Shown in pieces: positions 17,448-26,582 of a stretch of DNA of 64,000 bases; positions within the stretch are counted from its first letter, which is position 1; each line of letters begins with the position of its first letter. The stretch is from Bacteriovoracaceae bacterium (lineage in GTDB: Bacteria; Bdellovibrionota; Bacteriovoracia; Bacteriovoracales; Bacteriovoracaceae): positions 80,548 through 144,547 of the forward strand of contig JAMPXB010000006.1 of assembly GCA_023701435.1 (NCBI GenBank), in the 5' to 3' direction. The notes beneath the pieces were generated by a model. The model searched no databases, had not been told where the DNA came from, and saw only the letters and a list, made by a program, of their open reading frames with translations. The translations under genes and the position numbers were made by a program.

Positions 17448-18578
17448 GCCAAAGCCGCAGTTCTTTTTAAGATAGACATCAAATTCCTGATCGGTAGGAA
17501 ATTTAAATTCAATGGGACTCACATCCAGAGGTTCCCAGAAGTCTGTTTTAGGACGACGGCAACGCTGGCCACTCTGACCATGAATGATAAGAACATCGAC
17601 CGACCCTTTAAGTCCGTACTCCATGTCTATTTTGTTATTTTCATACTGGCCCAGCTGAGGCGATTGCCCACGGGCGTTCGCTCTTAGAACCACACCCTTG
17701 CCCTGATACTTTAGATCCGCGTATTGTCGCTTCTGGCGATCACGGCTTACATCCACCGGACCTTCAGTAAAAACGCCGCCCACTATTTCTTTGGAGTCTT
17801 TTTGAAAGATGATTTTTTCCCCGTTGGGAAGAGTCACATCAATAGTTCCAGTGAGCTGCTCCACGATAGGAAGATTCTTTCTGGGAAAGAACATAAAAAG
17901 TGAATGCATGGTATGGGAGACAGTGGCGTTGGGCGCATCATCGATTTCCAGGGCAATGTTTTGTCTCGCCTGTTCCAGATAATCAAAATGAAATACCCGT
18001 TGAGAATCGCGGTTACGGGCAGCATCGACGATGCGGTTATCTCCCATATTCTCTAAGCTAAAACCTTCTGTCGCTGTTTCAGGAAAAGCACTTCCCCGGC
18101 TGATGGAAATTTCTCCCTGACTGCGGGACTGTGAGTATTCATGATTAAGTGGCAGTACACTGTCCTTTAAAGGAGCGATCGTTGTTTTAAGAACGAGCTC
18201 TTTGGACATAACTTTTTCCTGCCAATCCACCAACATCCGAATATTTTTGCTCTTTGGGTGCGGAAGAATCTCGGCCTTATAGACACCCTTTTTTACCACG
18301 AAAGGCTTGGCCTCAATGTCTTCACTGCTCGACAACGTCAGATCCATAGGATCAACACCGGTCAGAAGCATCCCCTGTTCATCATAAAGCTTTACGATGA
18401 GAAAAGTAGAATCCAGGCCACTGGCAAAAAGCTTGTCACTGGTGAACTCTCCTTCAATCTTATCCACAGAAATATCTTCACGAGTAAGACTCGCGAGATA
18501 ACGCTTTGAAGACGAGTATTTGTACTTCAAAGGGGCCTGAGAACAACTGATAAGGATCATTAAAAGCAATAAGCGCAT
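17439..18578 (-). CDS. Hypothetical lipoprotein, 379 aa
   Basis: A lipoprotein with lipobox LISC (acylated Cys12) directly after a short hydrophobic signal. The first third of the mature chain is beta-rich with an Ig/invasin-like flavour (FLIVKLYDEQGMLLTGVDPMDLTLSS). The rest contains TGTIDVTLPNGEKIIFQKD and a C-terminal Cys pair (QRCRRP, KNCGFG). It may be a structural or binding envelope protein of the kind common in predatory bacteria, but I do not recognise a named family. No clear Shine-Dalgarno precedes the ATG. Confidence 0.75.
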   Translation of the reverse strand: MRLLLLMILISCSQAPLKYKYSSSKRYLASLTREDISVDKIEGEFTSDKLFASGLDSTFLIVKLYDEQGMLLTGVDPMDLTLSSSEDIEAKPFVVKKGVYKAEILPHPKSKNIRMLVDWQEKVMSKELVLKTTIAPLKDSVLPLNHEYSQSRSQGEISISRGSAFPETATEGFSLENMGDNRIVDAARNRDSQRVFHFDYLEQARQNIALEIDDAPNATVSHTMHSLFMFFPRKNLPIVEQLTGTIDVTLPNGEKIIFQKDSKEIVGGVFTEGPVDVSRDRQKRQYADLKYQGKGVVLRANARGQSPQLGQYENNKIDMEYGLKGSVDVLIIHGQSGQRCRRPKTDFWEPLDVSPIEFKFPTDQEFDVYLKKNCGFGLF

Positions 18579-18620
18579 GGAGCACTTATCGGTAAGTCCC
18601 GGGGGAAGATGAATATGTGA

Positions 18621-19322
18621 TTAAACAGATTTGACGTCGGGCCCGTAGACCCATTTGTGCTGCTGACCGATGACCCGAAATGGCAGTCCAAACTTCTCAT
18701 TTAACTGCACAACTAGTTGAAATCTGTTCATTGGAAAGGCTTCGCCTGGTTCAAAACAAGGAGTCAGGCACCAGGGAACTTGGTTATCATTCGCGGCCTT
18801 AACAAAATGAAAAGCATCGTAGGCCGCCTCAAAATCTTTTTTATCCGCCACCACGGCCTTAATTTGCGCCTTGTGAGCGTAATCCTGAATGAACTTTAAA
18901 AGAAGTTCCTTGGAGGTGCGCACCTGAGTAGAGGGCGTTTTTACATCGTAAGAAATAAAGTCCACTTGATCGAAAACTTCTTTCACCACACGGGTGCCCG
19001 CTGCTTCGATATTGATGAAGTAACCTCTGGCCTTAAGTTCCTTAATTAAATCAAGGAGCGAAGGAATGTGAGAAGGATGAAGAGGATCACCGCCAGTGAT
19101 CGAAACGCGCTTAATAATATTTTGCGAAAGAGTTTCCACCTGCTCCATCACTTCATCCAAAGATTTAGTGTAGGAAGGATCAAACTCCCAACTCTCTTTC
19201 GTGTCACAATTCACACAGCCAATGTGGCAGCCTTGAAAGCGCACGAAGATTTGCGGAATGCCGATGTGGATTCCTTCGCCTTCAGTGGCCCGGTAGATGG
19301 AATTGATTAAGAGTGTTGTCAT
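18621..19322 (-). CDS. queE: 7-carboxy-7-deazaguanine synthase (QueE)
   Basis: A radical-SAM enzyme that contracts 6-carboxytetrahydropterin to 7-carboxy-7-deazaguanine in queuosine biosynthesis. The cluster motif is CHIGCVNC (C32, C36, C39), the CxxxCxxC form, preceded by the QueE hallmark YRATEGEG and IFVRFQGC. ITGGDPLHP supplies the SAM-binding glycines. I chose ATG 19322 (233 aa, usual length); a TTG further upstream would add 17 unlikely residues. No strong ribosome site is visible. The pathway's last enzyme, Tgt, lies about 10 kb away. Confidence 0.92.
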   Translation of the reverse strand: MTTLLINSIYRATEGEGIHIGIPQIFVRFQGCHIGCVNCDTKESWEFDPSYTKSLDEVMEQVETLSQNIIKRVSITGGDPLHPSHIPSLLDLIKELKARGYFINIEAAGTRVVKEVFDQVDFISYDVKTPSTQVRTSKELLLKFIQDYAHKAQIKAVVADKKDFEAAYDAFHFVKAANDNQVPWCLTPCFEPGEAFPMNRFQLVVQLNEKFGLPFRVIGQQHKWVYGPDVKSV

Positions 19323-19453
19323 GGGCGGCGAGTATAACATGCTGGGAAGAGAGTGAAAACCATTGAGTTTCAACGACTTAAACCAAGAGTAAAATTTACA
19401 AAAACTCCTAATAAGTAAGGGATTTTCTTAGAATTGTTTACTAGGATTAGTCC

Positions 19454-20335
19454 ATGAAATCTAAAGCTTTTTTAGCGAGTATCGCCTTATTAACTCTTTT
19501 GGTTAGTTGTGGTGATGAACTCAGTTCTAATCATAAACAAGGCACGCCCGTGAGTGATCGGCCCTCCATTGAAACTGGTGAAACAGTGGCAGTGGCTTCT
19601 TATCTGCACAGGGAAAGAGGGGCCGCCGTTTTAACCTCCTTCGAGGAAATTGCTCAGATTATTTCCAATGATCTGCCTACCGCTTCTTACCGCACGATTC
19701 CCTTGATGGAAAAAGACGATGAAGGCTCGGCGGTCAATGTCACCACCCGCGGAAATTTAGGCAGACCCGATATCGCCTGCGGCCTAGGCCCGGACTTTGC
19801 CGGCATCGATTCCCGCATCAATGACTGCTTTCAAAAAAATGCTGAAAAGTCCCAATGGGAAGGCTTCCGTTATGGGGCAAGCGGCGAGAGCACCTGGAAA
19901 CTAGTCAGCCGTTCCGAGAGTGGAACTGAGATCTGGCTCGATAACCGCACCGGAATGGTGTGGTCAGATATTGTGGCCACCGCCAATTGGTGTAAGGCCT
20001 CCGGCAATGATGATCTTCCTGCCGGCACCACCACTATCAATTGCAATGATTTAATGGCGCAGACCAGAACCTGTCAGGATCTTTTCATCGAGGGCATGGG
20101 TTCAGTTATCATCTGGCGCCTTCCTACCAGAGGAGATTTTCTACAGGCCGATCTCGATGGCTCACGCTTTGTCTTGAAGCCGGAAAATGCTTCGGGCCTT
20201 TGGACGGCCACCATGAGAGCAGCTTCCACAGGACGCTCTGAGGCCTGGATTTATAACTCCATCGACGGTACACTGACTGCTGGAAATTTAACTACTGAGC
20301 GCCAGGTAAGATGCATCGGCGCCCCCATTCGCTAA
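19454..20335 (+). CDS. Lipoprotein with DUF1566/Lcl-like domain
   Basis: An exported 293-residue lipoprotein (lipobox LVSC, Cys19). Its C-terminal half shows the DUF1566/Lcl pattern: IWLDNRTGMVWSD, then WCKASG, then IIWRLPTRGDFLQADLDGSRF, then SGLWTATM and a closing TERQVRCIGAPIR. Such domains occur on surface proteins and some bind glycans. The TAA stop overlaps the ATG of the next gene (TAATG), so this is the first gene of a coupled set. ACTAGGATTAGT before the start holds a plausible ribosome site. Confidence 0.8.
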   Translation: MKSKAFLASIALLTLLVSCGDELSSNHKQGTPVSDRPSIETGETVAVASYLHRERGAAVLTSFEEIAQIISNDLPTASYRTIPLMEKDDEGSAVNVTTRGNLGRPDIACGLGPDFAGIDSRINDCFQKNAEKSQWEGFRYGASGESTWKLVSRSESGTEIWLDNRTGMVWSDIVATANWCKASGNDDLPAGTTTINCNDLMAQTRTCQDLFIEGMGSVIIWRLPTRGDFLQADLDGSRFVLKPENASGLWTATMRAASTGRSEAWIYNSIDGTLTAGNLTTERQVRCIGAPIR

Positions 20336-20883
20336 TGGATATTCAAACTACTTATCAAAAAATTCTTTCACAACTTGAACAGGGCCACCGCGCCTTGGTT
20401 CGTTTTTCAAACGATGAATTAGAAGAATTAAACCAATTGCTACCCAAAGTTCTGGAGCAACAAGACTGGCAACAAATGGAAGCCCTCTTGTGTATCATTG
20501 AACATTCTGCCGGCCTTTATGGGAAATTTGAAAAAAATATTCTCAAAGTCATGGACTCGGCCATTCCCGATTCTTTAATTGTCTTCGCCATGAATTGTGC
20601 CCGAAAACACATCATAGATGCCCGTTTTCAGAGAGGCCAGCGCCTGGATTACGATTTTTTGGAACTCTTAAAGAAGCTTCTGTTCCACTCCAATCCCGAA
20701 GTTGTTGAGTGGACTCTGCGGTTGATTGAGTCTTGTGGAAATCAAGGTGTATATTTTTTAAAGGAATTTGATAAAATTAAACCACCCCCTTGGAAATGGT
20801 TTAATGCTCACCAAAGGGCCGTGCGTGAAATTATCACGCTCCTCGAAAGAAGATGGAGCCCCTTTGAAAAACCCAAGTCTTGA
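20335..20883 (+). CDS. Helical (HEAT-like) hypothetical protein, 182 aa
   Basis: Not recognised by name. It is a soluble, almost entirely helical protein; segments such as WQQMEALLCIIEHSAGLYGKF and NPEVVEWTLRLIESCGNQGVYFL look like HEAT/ARM repeat helices. The start is the ATG that overlaps the stop of the lipoprotein gene. It is likely a cytosolic scaffold or regulator, which is an inference from fold only. The next gene begins inside its last codons. Confidence 0.7.
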   Translation: MDIQTTYQKILSQLEQGHRALVRFSNDELEELNQLLPKVLEQQDWQQMEALLCIIEHSAGLYGKFEKNILKVMDSAIPDSLIVFAMNCARKHIIDARFQRGQRLDYDFLELLKKLLFHSNPEVVEWTLRLIESCGNQGVYFLKEFDKIKPPPWKWFNAHQRAVREIITLLERRWSPFEKPKS

Positions 20884-21205
20884 TCCTAACCAGGCCCTGG
20901 AAATCATCCGTGAAATAGAAAATATGGCGGGTCAGCCGAATTTTGACCTCATTCAAAGAGAAGACATTAAAGTTCAAATCAGAGTGAATGAAGAAGTGGC
21001 CCCGGCCAAATTCCGTCCGGATCCGCTCATCCCCGGCGGTTATATTGCCAACTCCTTAACAATTAGGGCCATGCGTCCGGACATCTTTGTCCTGGGAGAC
21101 TCCCTGGATGATTTGTCGGCCCCTTATCAATGTGCCTGCGGGCAAGAGCTCGATGTCCAGTTCTGGAAAATTTGCCCATATTGTGCAAGGGGAATTAAAC
21201 CCTGA
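20864..21205 (+). CDS. Small zinc-ribbon-tailed hypothetical protein
   Basis: About 113 residues. The C-terminus has a zinc ribbon (CACGQELDVQFWKICPYC: two CxC/CxxC-type knuckles). The middle shows two short strand-rich lines, and no signal peptide is present. The start is uncertain: TTG 20864 with GGAG five bases upstream overlaps the previous gene by 20 bases; an ATG at 20804 and a TTG at 20768 in the same frame give longer forms. No known family recognised. Confidence 0.6.
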   Translation: MKNPSLDPNQALEIIREIENMAGQPNFDLIQREDIKVQIRVNEEVAPAKFRPDPLIPGGYIANSLTIRAMRPDIFVLGDSLDDLSAPYQCACGQELDVQFWKICPYCARGIKP

Positions 21206-21244
21206 CCTTTTGACTCTCCAAGAAAAAAAGTCCACAATTACATC

Positions 21245-22273
21245 ATGCTTATAGTTCAAAAATTTCATTCGATTCATGAAATTGATCCGGAATTCATTCC
21301 GAATATAGAAGTCTTATTACAGGAAGATGTGGCGAGCTTCGCCACTCTCGTTCAGCGCCATGATGGGGCCCCTGAGGGTAATGTCTTCACCTACTTCCTG
21401 TTTTTTGGACCCACTCAAAATGCTCCCATTGGTTTTGCCCAACTGTGCCTGAAACCAGTGCCGGCCCATGATCTTCTGCCTTGGCACAAGCGTCTGGCCT
21501 TCTGGGATAAATCTCATCAGCACTGGAAACAAGTCACGTGGGAAATTGGTGACGGCAGTTCAGGGATGTGTGTTTTCGATCCTCGCTTTGCACGCTCTGG
21601 AAGAGACAAGATTCAGGAACTGATTAAAGAGTATGAGGCCCGTCCTGATGTGGTGGGTGAAGAGCTCTATTGCATTAAGGGGCTGCAGGATTTTCATTTA
21701 TCAATGACTAATGAGATTAAGTGGTCCAAGGAGATCTTCGTCCTTGAACCTCTTTCCAAAGCCTTTAAAAATTATCAGGACTATCTGGGAAGCCTCGTTC
21801 CTGATGTACGAAAACAAATCAAAGAGAGCTGGAAAGAGCTTCATAAGAACAGTGAAATTGAACTCGGTGACTACCCTTCACCACTTGATACACCAAAAAC
21901 TCTTCCTATCCCGGCGGAGCAGCTTGAAGTGTGGGCCAAATGGGGAGCTCAAGTTTTGACCTTTGAAAAAGACCTGCAAGTTCTCGGCTGCCTTTTAGTT
22001 TTAAAAGGCAAAAACGGAAACATCTTTTTTGAGCCCTTCCCCTTTGAACCGGAAGGCGAGGTGCTGGTGGATGATGAGCTTTATACTCAATATGCCCTGT
22101 TAAAGTTTTTTGAAATGCCGGATGCCCGCAAGTGTCATCTGATGAAATTTGGATCGAAGCTCGTGTTCGAAGAAAGAGAAGATCTTAAATTCTTCCAGTC
22201 ACAGGGCTTTCAATTAAAAACAGTGGTAAGACAATTTCAATCCCGTCTTAAAGAACTAGAACAACCGCTATGA
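21245..22273 (+). CDS. Hypothetical protein, 342 aa, possibly tandem GNAT-like
   Basis: A soluble protein of 342 residues without export signal. The N-terminal half (IPNIEVLLQEDVASFATLVQRHD ... NAPIGFAQLCL) and the C-terminal half (LQVLGCLLVLKGKNGNIFFEPF ... LLKFFEMPDARKCHLMKFGSKL) each have the strand/helix order of an acetyltransferase-like fold, but no acetyl-CoA motif (Q/RxxGxG/A) is evident. I therefore leave the function open. Its TGA stop overlaps the ATG of the truncated haemoglobin gene by four bases (ATGA), so the two are translationally coupled. Confidence 0.65.
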   Translation: MLIVQKFHSIHEIDPEFIPNIEVLLQEDVASFATLVQRHDGAPEGNVFTYFLFFGPTQNAPIGFAQLCLKPVPAHDLLPWHKRLAFWDKSHQHWKQVTWEIGDGSSGMCVFDPRFARSGRDKIQELIKEYEARPDVVGEELYCIKGLQDFHLSMTNEIKWSKEIFVLEPLSKAFKNYQDYLGSLVPDVRKQIKESWKELHKNSEIELGDYPSPLDTPKTLPIPAEQLEVWAKWGAQVLTFEKDLQVLGCLLVLKGKNGNIFFEPFPFEPEGEVLVDDELYTQYALLKFFEMPDARKCHLMKFGSKLVFEEREDLKFFQSQGFQLKTVVRQFQSRLKELEQPL

Positions 22274-22638
22274 CTGAAAGTGAATGGATCTTCAATGTTG
22301 TCGATTCCTTCTATCAGAAGGCCAAAGTCGACGTTCTAATCGGTTACCATTTTTGGATCATCAACGATTTTGACACCCACATTCCAAGAATCGCTTCCTT
22401 CTGGGAGATACAACTTCTGGGCACTTCCTCAAGGTCACTTGAGAAACCATTCAATGTGGTGGGACTTCATCTTCCCATGGGGATTAAGCGTGGGGAACTG
22501 GGACGATGGCTCGTGCTCTTTCGACAGTCACTACAAAAAGAGACACAAAAGCATCCAGAGATGGAAAAGCTGGCAGTTTTATGGGACGAGAGACTGACGT
22601 TTTTTGAAGGCGTTTTTCTAAGGTTTCTTGGCCTGTAG
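22270..22638 (+). CDS. Group III (P-type) truncated haemoglobin
   Basis: A small haem protein of the 2-on-2 globin fold, 122 residues (family usual 120-140). It starts with the B-helix pattern VVDSFYQKAKVD. The group III signature IASFWEIQLLGT follows, then the proximal histidine His67 in NVVGLHLPMGI and the G-helix RGELGRWLVLF. Group III globins bind O2 or NO with high affinity and serve in NO detoxification or oxygen chemistry in organisms such as Campylobacter. The start codon overlaps the stop of the upstream unknown gene. The 3' end overlaps a convergent lipoprotein gene by 21 bases. Confidence 0.82.
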   Translation: MTESEWIFNVVDSFYQKAKVDVLIGYHFWIINDFDTHIPRIASFWEIQLLGTSSRSLEKPFNVVGLHLPMGIKRGELGRWLVLFRQSLQKETQKHPEMEKLAVLWDERLTFFEGVFLRFLGL

Positions 22639-22998
22639 TATTTCCACAACAAACTTTTCCAGTTCCGGCTCTCCGGTCACGTCATCAAAAAGCCAATTTT
22701 TAAAATAATATCCACGAAACTTTTTCGCTGCATAAATAGCTTCCGCTTCGGTATTAAATTCAACTGCGATCATATCGAGATTTTTCACTCTTACGGTATG
22801 ACCGGCCAGACAACCTTCGCTATACTCAGAGCAATGAATTCCTTCTGCTAAATTTTTGGGAAGGATCACCGTCACGGAGGGCTCAGCATCCTGGGCTTTT
22901 TTAAAAAGGGCCTCTTTGCTATACTTGACCTCTTTCGTGCAAGATGCGCCTAGTATCGACAAAAGTGTCATAAACAGAAGAAATAGATTGGTTCTCAT
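22618..22998 (-). CDS. Small lipoprotein, 126 aa
   Basis: Lipobox LGASC (Cys20) after a hydrophobic signal; the mature part has about 106 residues with two cysteines (IHCSEYSEGC) close together. An AVEFNTEAEAIYAAKKFRGYYFKNWLFDDVTGEP segment looks like a ferredoxin-like alpha/beta unit. No named family recognised. It diverges from the aldehyde dehydrogenase gene with only 37 bases between, so both promoters overlap there. No clear Shine-Dalgarno is seen. Confidence 0.72.
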   Translation of the reverse strand: MRTNLFLLFMTLLSILGASCTKEVKYSKEALFKKAQDAEPSVTVILPKNLAEGIHCSEYSEGCLAGHTVRVKNLDMIAVEFNTEAEAIYAAKKFRGYYFKNWLFDDVTGEPELEKFVVEILQAKKP

Positions 22999-23035
22999 AG
23001 ACTTAAGTTTAAACGAATCTCGTCCAAGGACAAGT

Positions 23036-24469
23036 ATGTTTCAATTACCACAAAGACTTTCACTGACCTTTACCTCATCTGAGGGACCCTTCATCGAGCT
23101 CTTTTCTCCCAATGATGGAAAAGTTTTAAGCTCCGTTCAACAGGCCATGGCTGCAGATATTGATCTCATTTTAAAGACCACCCAAGAAGCGCAAAAAGAG
23201 ATGGAAGCCTTAAGACCTTTTGAGCGCTCGCGCATTCTGCTTGAGGTGGCCCGTGAGCTTAAAGGTCAGGTTGATTTTCTGGCCCAGGTCATTGCCAGCG
23301 AGGGAGGAAAACCGCTTAAGGACGCCAAGGTCGAAGTCCAGCGGGCGATTGCCACCATTGAGCTTTGTGCTGAAGAAACTTTACGCCTAACCGGTGAAGT
23401 TATTCCAATGGAGAGAACTCCCGCCGGCAAGGATCATCTGGCATTTACTATGAAATCCCCCATTGGAGCAGTGCTGGCGATTTCCGCTTTCAATCATCCC
23501 TTAAATCTTATCGCTCACCAGGTCGGTTGTGCTATTGCCAGCGGCAACAGTGTGGTCTTAAAACCGGCTTCCTCCACTCCACTCTCCGCCTATTTTTTAT
23601 GGGAGGCTTTTCAAAAAGCACAGCTCCCCAAGAATGGTTTACGAGTGGTGAATGCGCCAACTGAGCTAGTGGAAAAGCTGGTCGCCTCCAGTGAATTTCA
23701 CTTCGTCACTTTCATCGGTTCTGCCAAAGTTGGCTGGGAGATGAGACGAAAGATTGCCCCGGGAACCAGAATCTCTCTGGAGCATGGCGGACAGGCCGCG
23801 GCCATTGTTCGTGAGGACGCTGACCTCGAGCAAGCGGTGACCGCTCTGATCAAGGGAGCCTTCTATCATGCAGGCCAGGTGTGCATTTCCACTCAAAAGA
23901 TATTTGTGCAGGAAAAAGTATTTGAAACATTTTTAAAAGAGTTTTCACTTAAGACGCAGAAACTAAAAGTGGGGCCCGCCACTCAGGAAGATACCGATGT
24001 TGGCCCTCTGATCAGAGCGGGCGAAGTGGTGAGAATTCAAGAATGGATTCAAGAAGCACTCACTTCTGGAGCAAAACTTGAAATGGGAAATAAGACATCA
24101 GGAAATGCTCACCAATACCTCTCACCCACCATTCTTTCACAAGTGCCAAGAGAGGCCCGTCTCATGAAAGATGAAGTCTTCGGTCCAGTGGTTTGCATTA
24201 ACTCTTACCAGGAAGAAGAAGAGCTTCTGGACTATTTAAATTCCAATTCCTATGTCTTTGAATCGGCACTCTTTACTAAAGACCTTTCCCGCGCTCTGCA
24301 AATAGCCAGCTCGATCACCACCATGACATTTGTGATTAACAATCACACCGCCTTCCGGGTAGACCAAATGCCTTTTGGCGGACATGGCCAGTCAGGTCTG
24401 GGCATAGGCGGGGTTAAGTACGCCATGGAAGAAATGACCCGAATGAAACAAGTCATTATAAAAATCTAG
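23036..24469 (+). CDS. NAD(P)-dependent aldehyde dehydrogenase
   Basis: Oxidises an aldehyde to the acid with NAD(P). 477 residues, normal for the superfamily. Catalytic Cys283 is in the GQVCIST motif; the general base Glu249 is in SLEHGGQ, 34 residues earlier as expected. AFNHPLNLIAHQ and VLKPASSTPLSA form the cofactor site, and the C-terminus carries the usual MPFGGHGQSGLG. The HGGQ after the glutamate replaces the common LGGK, as in some phosphonoacetaldehyde or lactaldehyde type branches. The true ATG has AAGGA five bases upstream; a frame extension to 22856 runs over the divergent gene and is spurious. Substrate unknown. Confidence 0.92.
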   Translation: MFQLPQRLSLTFTSSEGPFIELFSPNDGKVLSSVQQAMAADIDLILKTTQEAQKEMEALRPFERSRILLEVARELKGQVDFLAQVIASEGGKPLKDAKVEVQRAIATIELCAEETLRLTGEVIPMERTPAGKDHLAFTMKSPIGAVLAISAFNHPLNLIAHQVGCAIASGNSVVLKPASSTPLSAYFLWEAFQKAQLPKNGLRVVNAPTELVEKLVASSEFHFVTFIGSAKVGWEMRRKIAPGTRISLEHGGQAAAIVREDADLEQAVTALIKGAFYHAGQVCISTQKIFVQEKVFETFLKEFSLKTQKLKVGPATQEDTDVGPLIRAGEVVRIQEWIQEALTSGAKLEMGNKTSGNAHQYLSPTILSQVPREARLMKDEVFGPVVCINSYQEEEELLDYLNSNSYVFESALFTKDLSRALQIASSITTMTFVINNHTAFRVDQMPFGGHGQSGLGIGGVKYAMEEMTRMKQVIIKI

Positions 24470-25383
24470 ACCGCCTGATCCAGGGCCCGGTCCAAGGTTG
24501 GATACTTGAAGTGAAAGTTCTTCTCCTTAATTTTTCGGGGAATAACTTTTGCTCCTTCCAGCAGTACCGTCGACATTTCACCAAAGATTAATTTTAGAAC
24601 AAAGGCCGGCAGTGCCGCGATGGTTGGTCTTTTTAAAGTACGTCCTAAAGTTTTGGTGAATTCTTTATTGGTGACAGGGTTAGGGGCGGTGCCATTAATG
24701 ACTCCTCTCACCTCTGCATTTTTCAAACTGGTGACATACATATCTGCCAGATCATCAACATGAATCCAACTCATGTATTGGTGACCATCTCCCACCACTC
24801 CGCCAGCTCCTATTTTGAAGGCAGGAAGCATTTTTTTAAGGGCACCACCTTCATGTCCTATCACCACACCTGTTCGCACTAAAACTACTCGCAGACCCAG
24901 TTTTTGCGCCTTATTTGCCTCGGCTTCCCAATCAGTACAAACCTTGGCGAGAAAGTCATGAGCCGGAGTTGAGTCCTCCGAGATCTCTTCTTCTCCCCGA
25001 TCTCCATATATACCTACTGCTGAAGCAGAGACCAGGACTTGAGGTCTTAGCCTTGGCTCCATGTTCTCAATCCTCTTAACTAGGTTGGATGTTCCTAGAA
25101 TTCTTGAATCGTAGATTCTTCTTTTTTGTAAATCGCTCCAGCGCTTGTCGGCGATGCCTTCACCCATAAGGTTGATCACTCCATCAACTCCTTCAAAGGC
25201 TTCCTCAGGTGGAAGAGTGCTAGTAGTATGATCCCATACAAAATAGTTGCATTTCTCACCCAGCGCAGACTTGGCATGATAAGCCGACCTGGTAAGAACC
25301 ACCACTTCATCCCCCGCACTTTGCAGGGCCTTAACAATTCGTCGACCAATAAATCCGGTAGCACCAGTAATAAGAACTTTCAT
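24466..25383 (-). CDS. TIGR01777-family NAD(P)-dependent epimerase (YfcH-like)
   Basis: An extended short-chain dehydrogenase fold, 305 residues. The N-terminal cofactor site is VLITGATGFIGRRIV, and a GVINLMGEGIADKRW segment follows that is characteristic of the TIGR01777/YfcH family. The active-site region is SASAVGIYGDRGEE. YMSWIHVDDLADM is typical, and the C-terminal DUF1731 segment ends with FHFKYPTLDRAL. The reaction is not known for the family; some members are called SulA-like but without proof. It overlaps the aldehyde dehydrogenase by four bases at the 3' ends. Confidence 0.9.
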   Translation of the reverse strand: MKVLITGATGFIGRRIVKALQSAGDEVVVLTRSAYHAKSALGEKCNYFVWDHTTSTLPPEEAFEGVDGVINLMGEGIADKRWSDLQKRRIYDSRILGTSNLVKRIENMEPRLRPQVLVSASAVGIYGDRGEEEISEDSTPAHDFLAKVCTDWEAEANKAQKLGLRVVLVRTGVVIGHEGGALKKMLPAFKIGAGGVVGDGHQYMSWIHVDDLADMYVTSLKNAEVRGVINGTAPNPVTNKEFTKTLGRTLKRPTIAALPAFVLKLIFGEMSTVLLEGAKVIPRKIKEKNFHFKYPTLDRALDQAV

Positions 25384-25454
25384 AATCCCACCTTTATGGT
25401 TGATTCAAACTATCAATCACTTGTAACCAGGGCCGAATGAGGCATAATCATTAT

Positions 25455-26582
25455 ATGAATAAGAAATACGGACTTGTCATGACTGGTGGTGGTGCAAGGG
25501 CGGCTTATCAAGTCGGTGTTACCCGTGCTCTCTATGAAATCGCTGACAAAAAAAAGAACCTTTTTGATGTGATTACTGGAAACTCTGCAGGGGCCATTAA
25601 TTCCACCTATCTTGCGGCCAACACTGAAAACTGGGACGTGGCCACTCATAATCTTTCTGAATTATGGATGCGTATTACTCCAGAGAACATCTATGATCTT
25701 AGAACGAAAAAAATTTCAGATATCGGATTAAAATTAATTTCCGGAACCGTCTTAGGTGGACTCACCTCTAAGGGCAGTTCGATCAATCACCTGCTTGACA
25801 CTTCTCCTCTGAAAAGACTCGCCGAACGGGAAGTTGATTTCAAACATATCCAGGCCAATATTGACCGCGGCAATCTTCACGGTATAGCTCTGTCGGCCAC
25901 TAATTATAATTCAGGAAGCAACGTTGTTTTTTTTCAGGGCAAAGAAGGTATTAAAGATTGGACCCGTTCTGATCGCTTCTCTTTCCGGACTGAGCTCACT
26001 GTACAGCACATGATGGCCTCAGCGGCGATTCCCTTCTTCTTTCCACCGGTGCCGATTGGACTCAGTCACTTTGGTGACGGCTGCATCAGGCAAACCACAC
26101 CGCTTTCGCCGGCCATCCACTTAGGTGCCGACAAACTCATCGCCATCGGAGTCCGTCATGCTCACGATAAAGAAAAGATGAGACATATGGCCTTCTCTCA
26201 TTTTCCTAATCCCACTATGGGGCAAGTGGCAGGCGTGATGCTCAATGCTCTTTTTATGGATTCACTTGAATCAGATGTGGAAAGACTTTTAAGGATCAAT
26301 GAACTGATTGCTGAGGGAGCTCACCCCGAGCTAAAACCGATTCCTATTTTAATGATCAGGCCGTCCAAAGATCTGGGTAAAATGACCGCCAATTTATCTG
26401 ACGAGCTTCCGCCCGTTCTGCGCTATCTCTTAAAAGGGATTGGAGTGTCAGATACTGAAGGGCTAGATCTGTTAAGTTATCTGGCCTTTGATATATCCTA
26501 TACCAAGCCCTTAATAGAGCTTGGTTATGAGGATACATTTAAAATGAAGGATGAAGTTCTAAGATTTTTTAACGACGCTTAA
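25455..26582 (+). CDS. Patatin-like phospholipase
   Basis: A lipid acyl hydrolase with a Ser-Asp dyad, 375 residues. The oxyanion loop is GGGARAAYQVG near the N-terminus, the nucleophile elbow GNSAG holds Ser44, and the catalytic Asp208 is in HFGDGCIRQ (DG motif). No signal peptide is visible, so it is probably cytosolic or exported by a non-Sec route, as seen for ExoU-type members. The ATG six codons upstream (25437) is an alternative start. The last 14 bases overlap the helicase gene. Confidence 0.9.
   Translation: MNKKYGLVMTGGGARAAYQVGVTRALYEIADKKKNLFDVITGNSAGAINSTYLAANTENWDVATHNLSELWMRITPENIYDLRTKKISDIGLKLISGTVLGGLTSKGSSINHLLDTSPLKRLAEREVDFKHIQANIDRGNLHGIALSATNYNSGSNVVFFQGKEGIKDWTRSDRFSFRTELTVQHMMASAAIPFFFPPVPIGLSHFGDGCIRQTTPLSPAIHLGADKLIAIGVRHAHDKEKMRHMAFSHFPNPTMGQVAGVMLNALFMDSLESDVERLLRINELIAEGAHPELKPIPILMIRPSKDLGKMTANLSDELPPVLRYLLKGIGVSDTEGLDLLSYLAFDISYTKPLIELGYEDTFKMKDEVLRFFNDA

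Noticed and set aside
22856..23035. Sixty-codon upstream extension of the aldehyde dehydrogenase
   Set aside because: It runs antisense through the lipoprotein gene, while a good ribosome site and the family N-terminus point to ATG 23036.
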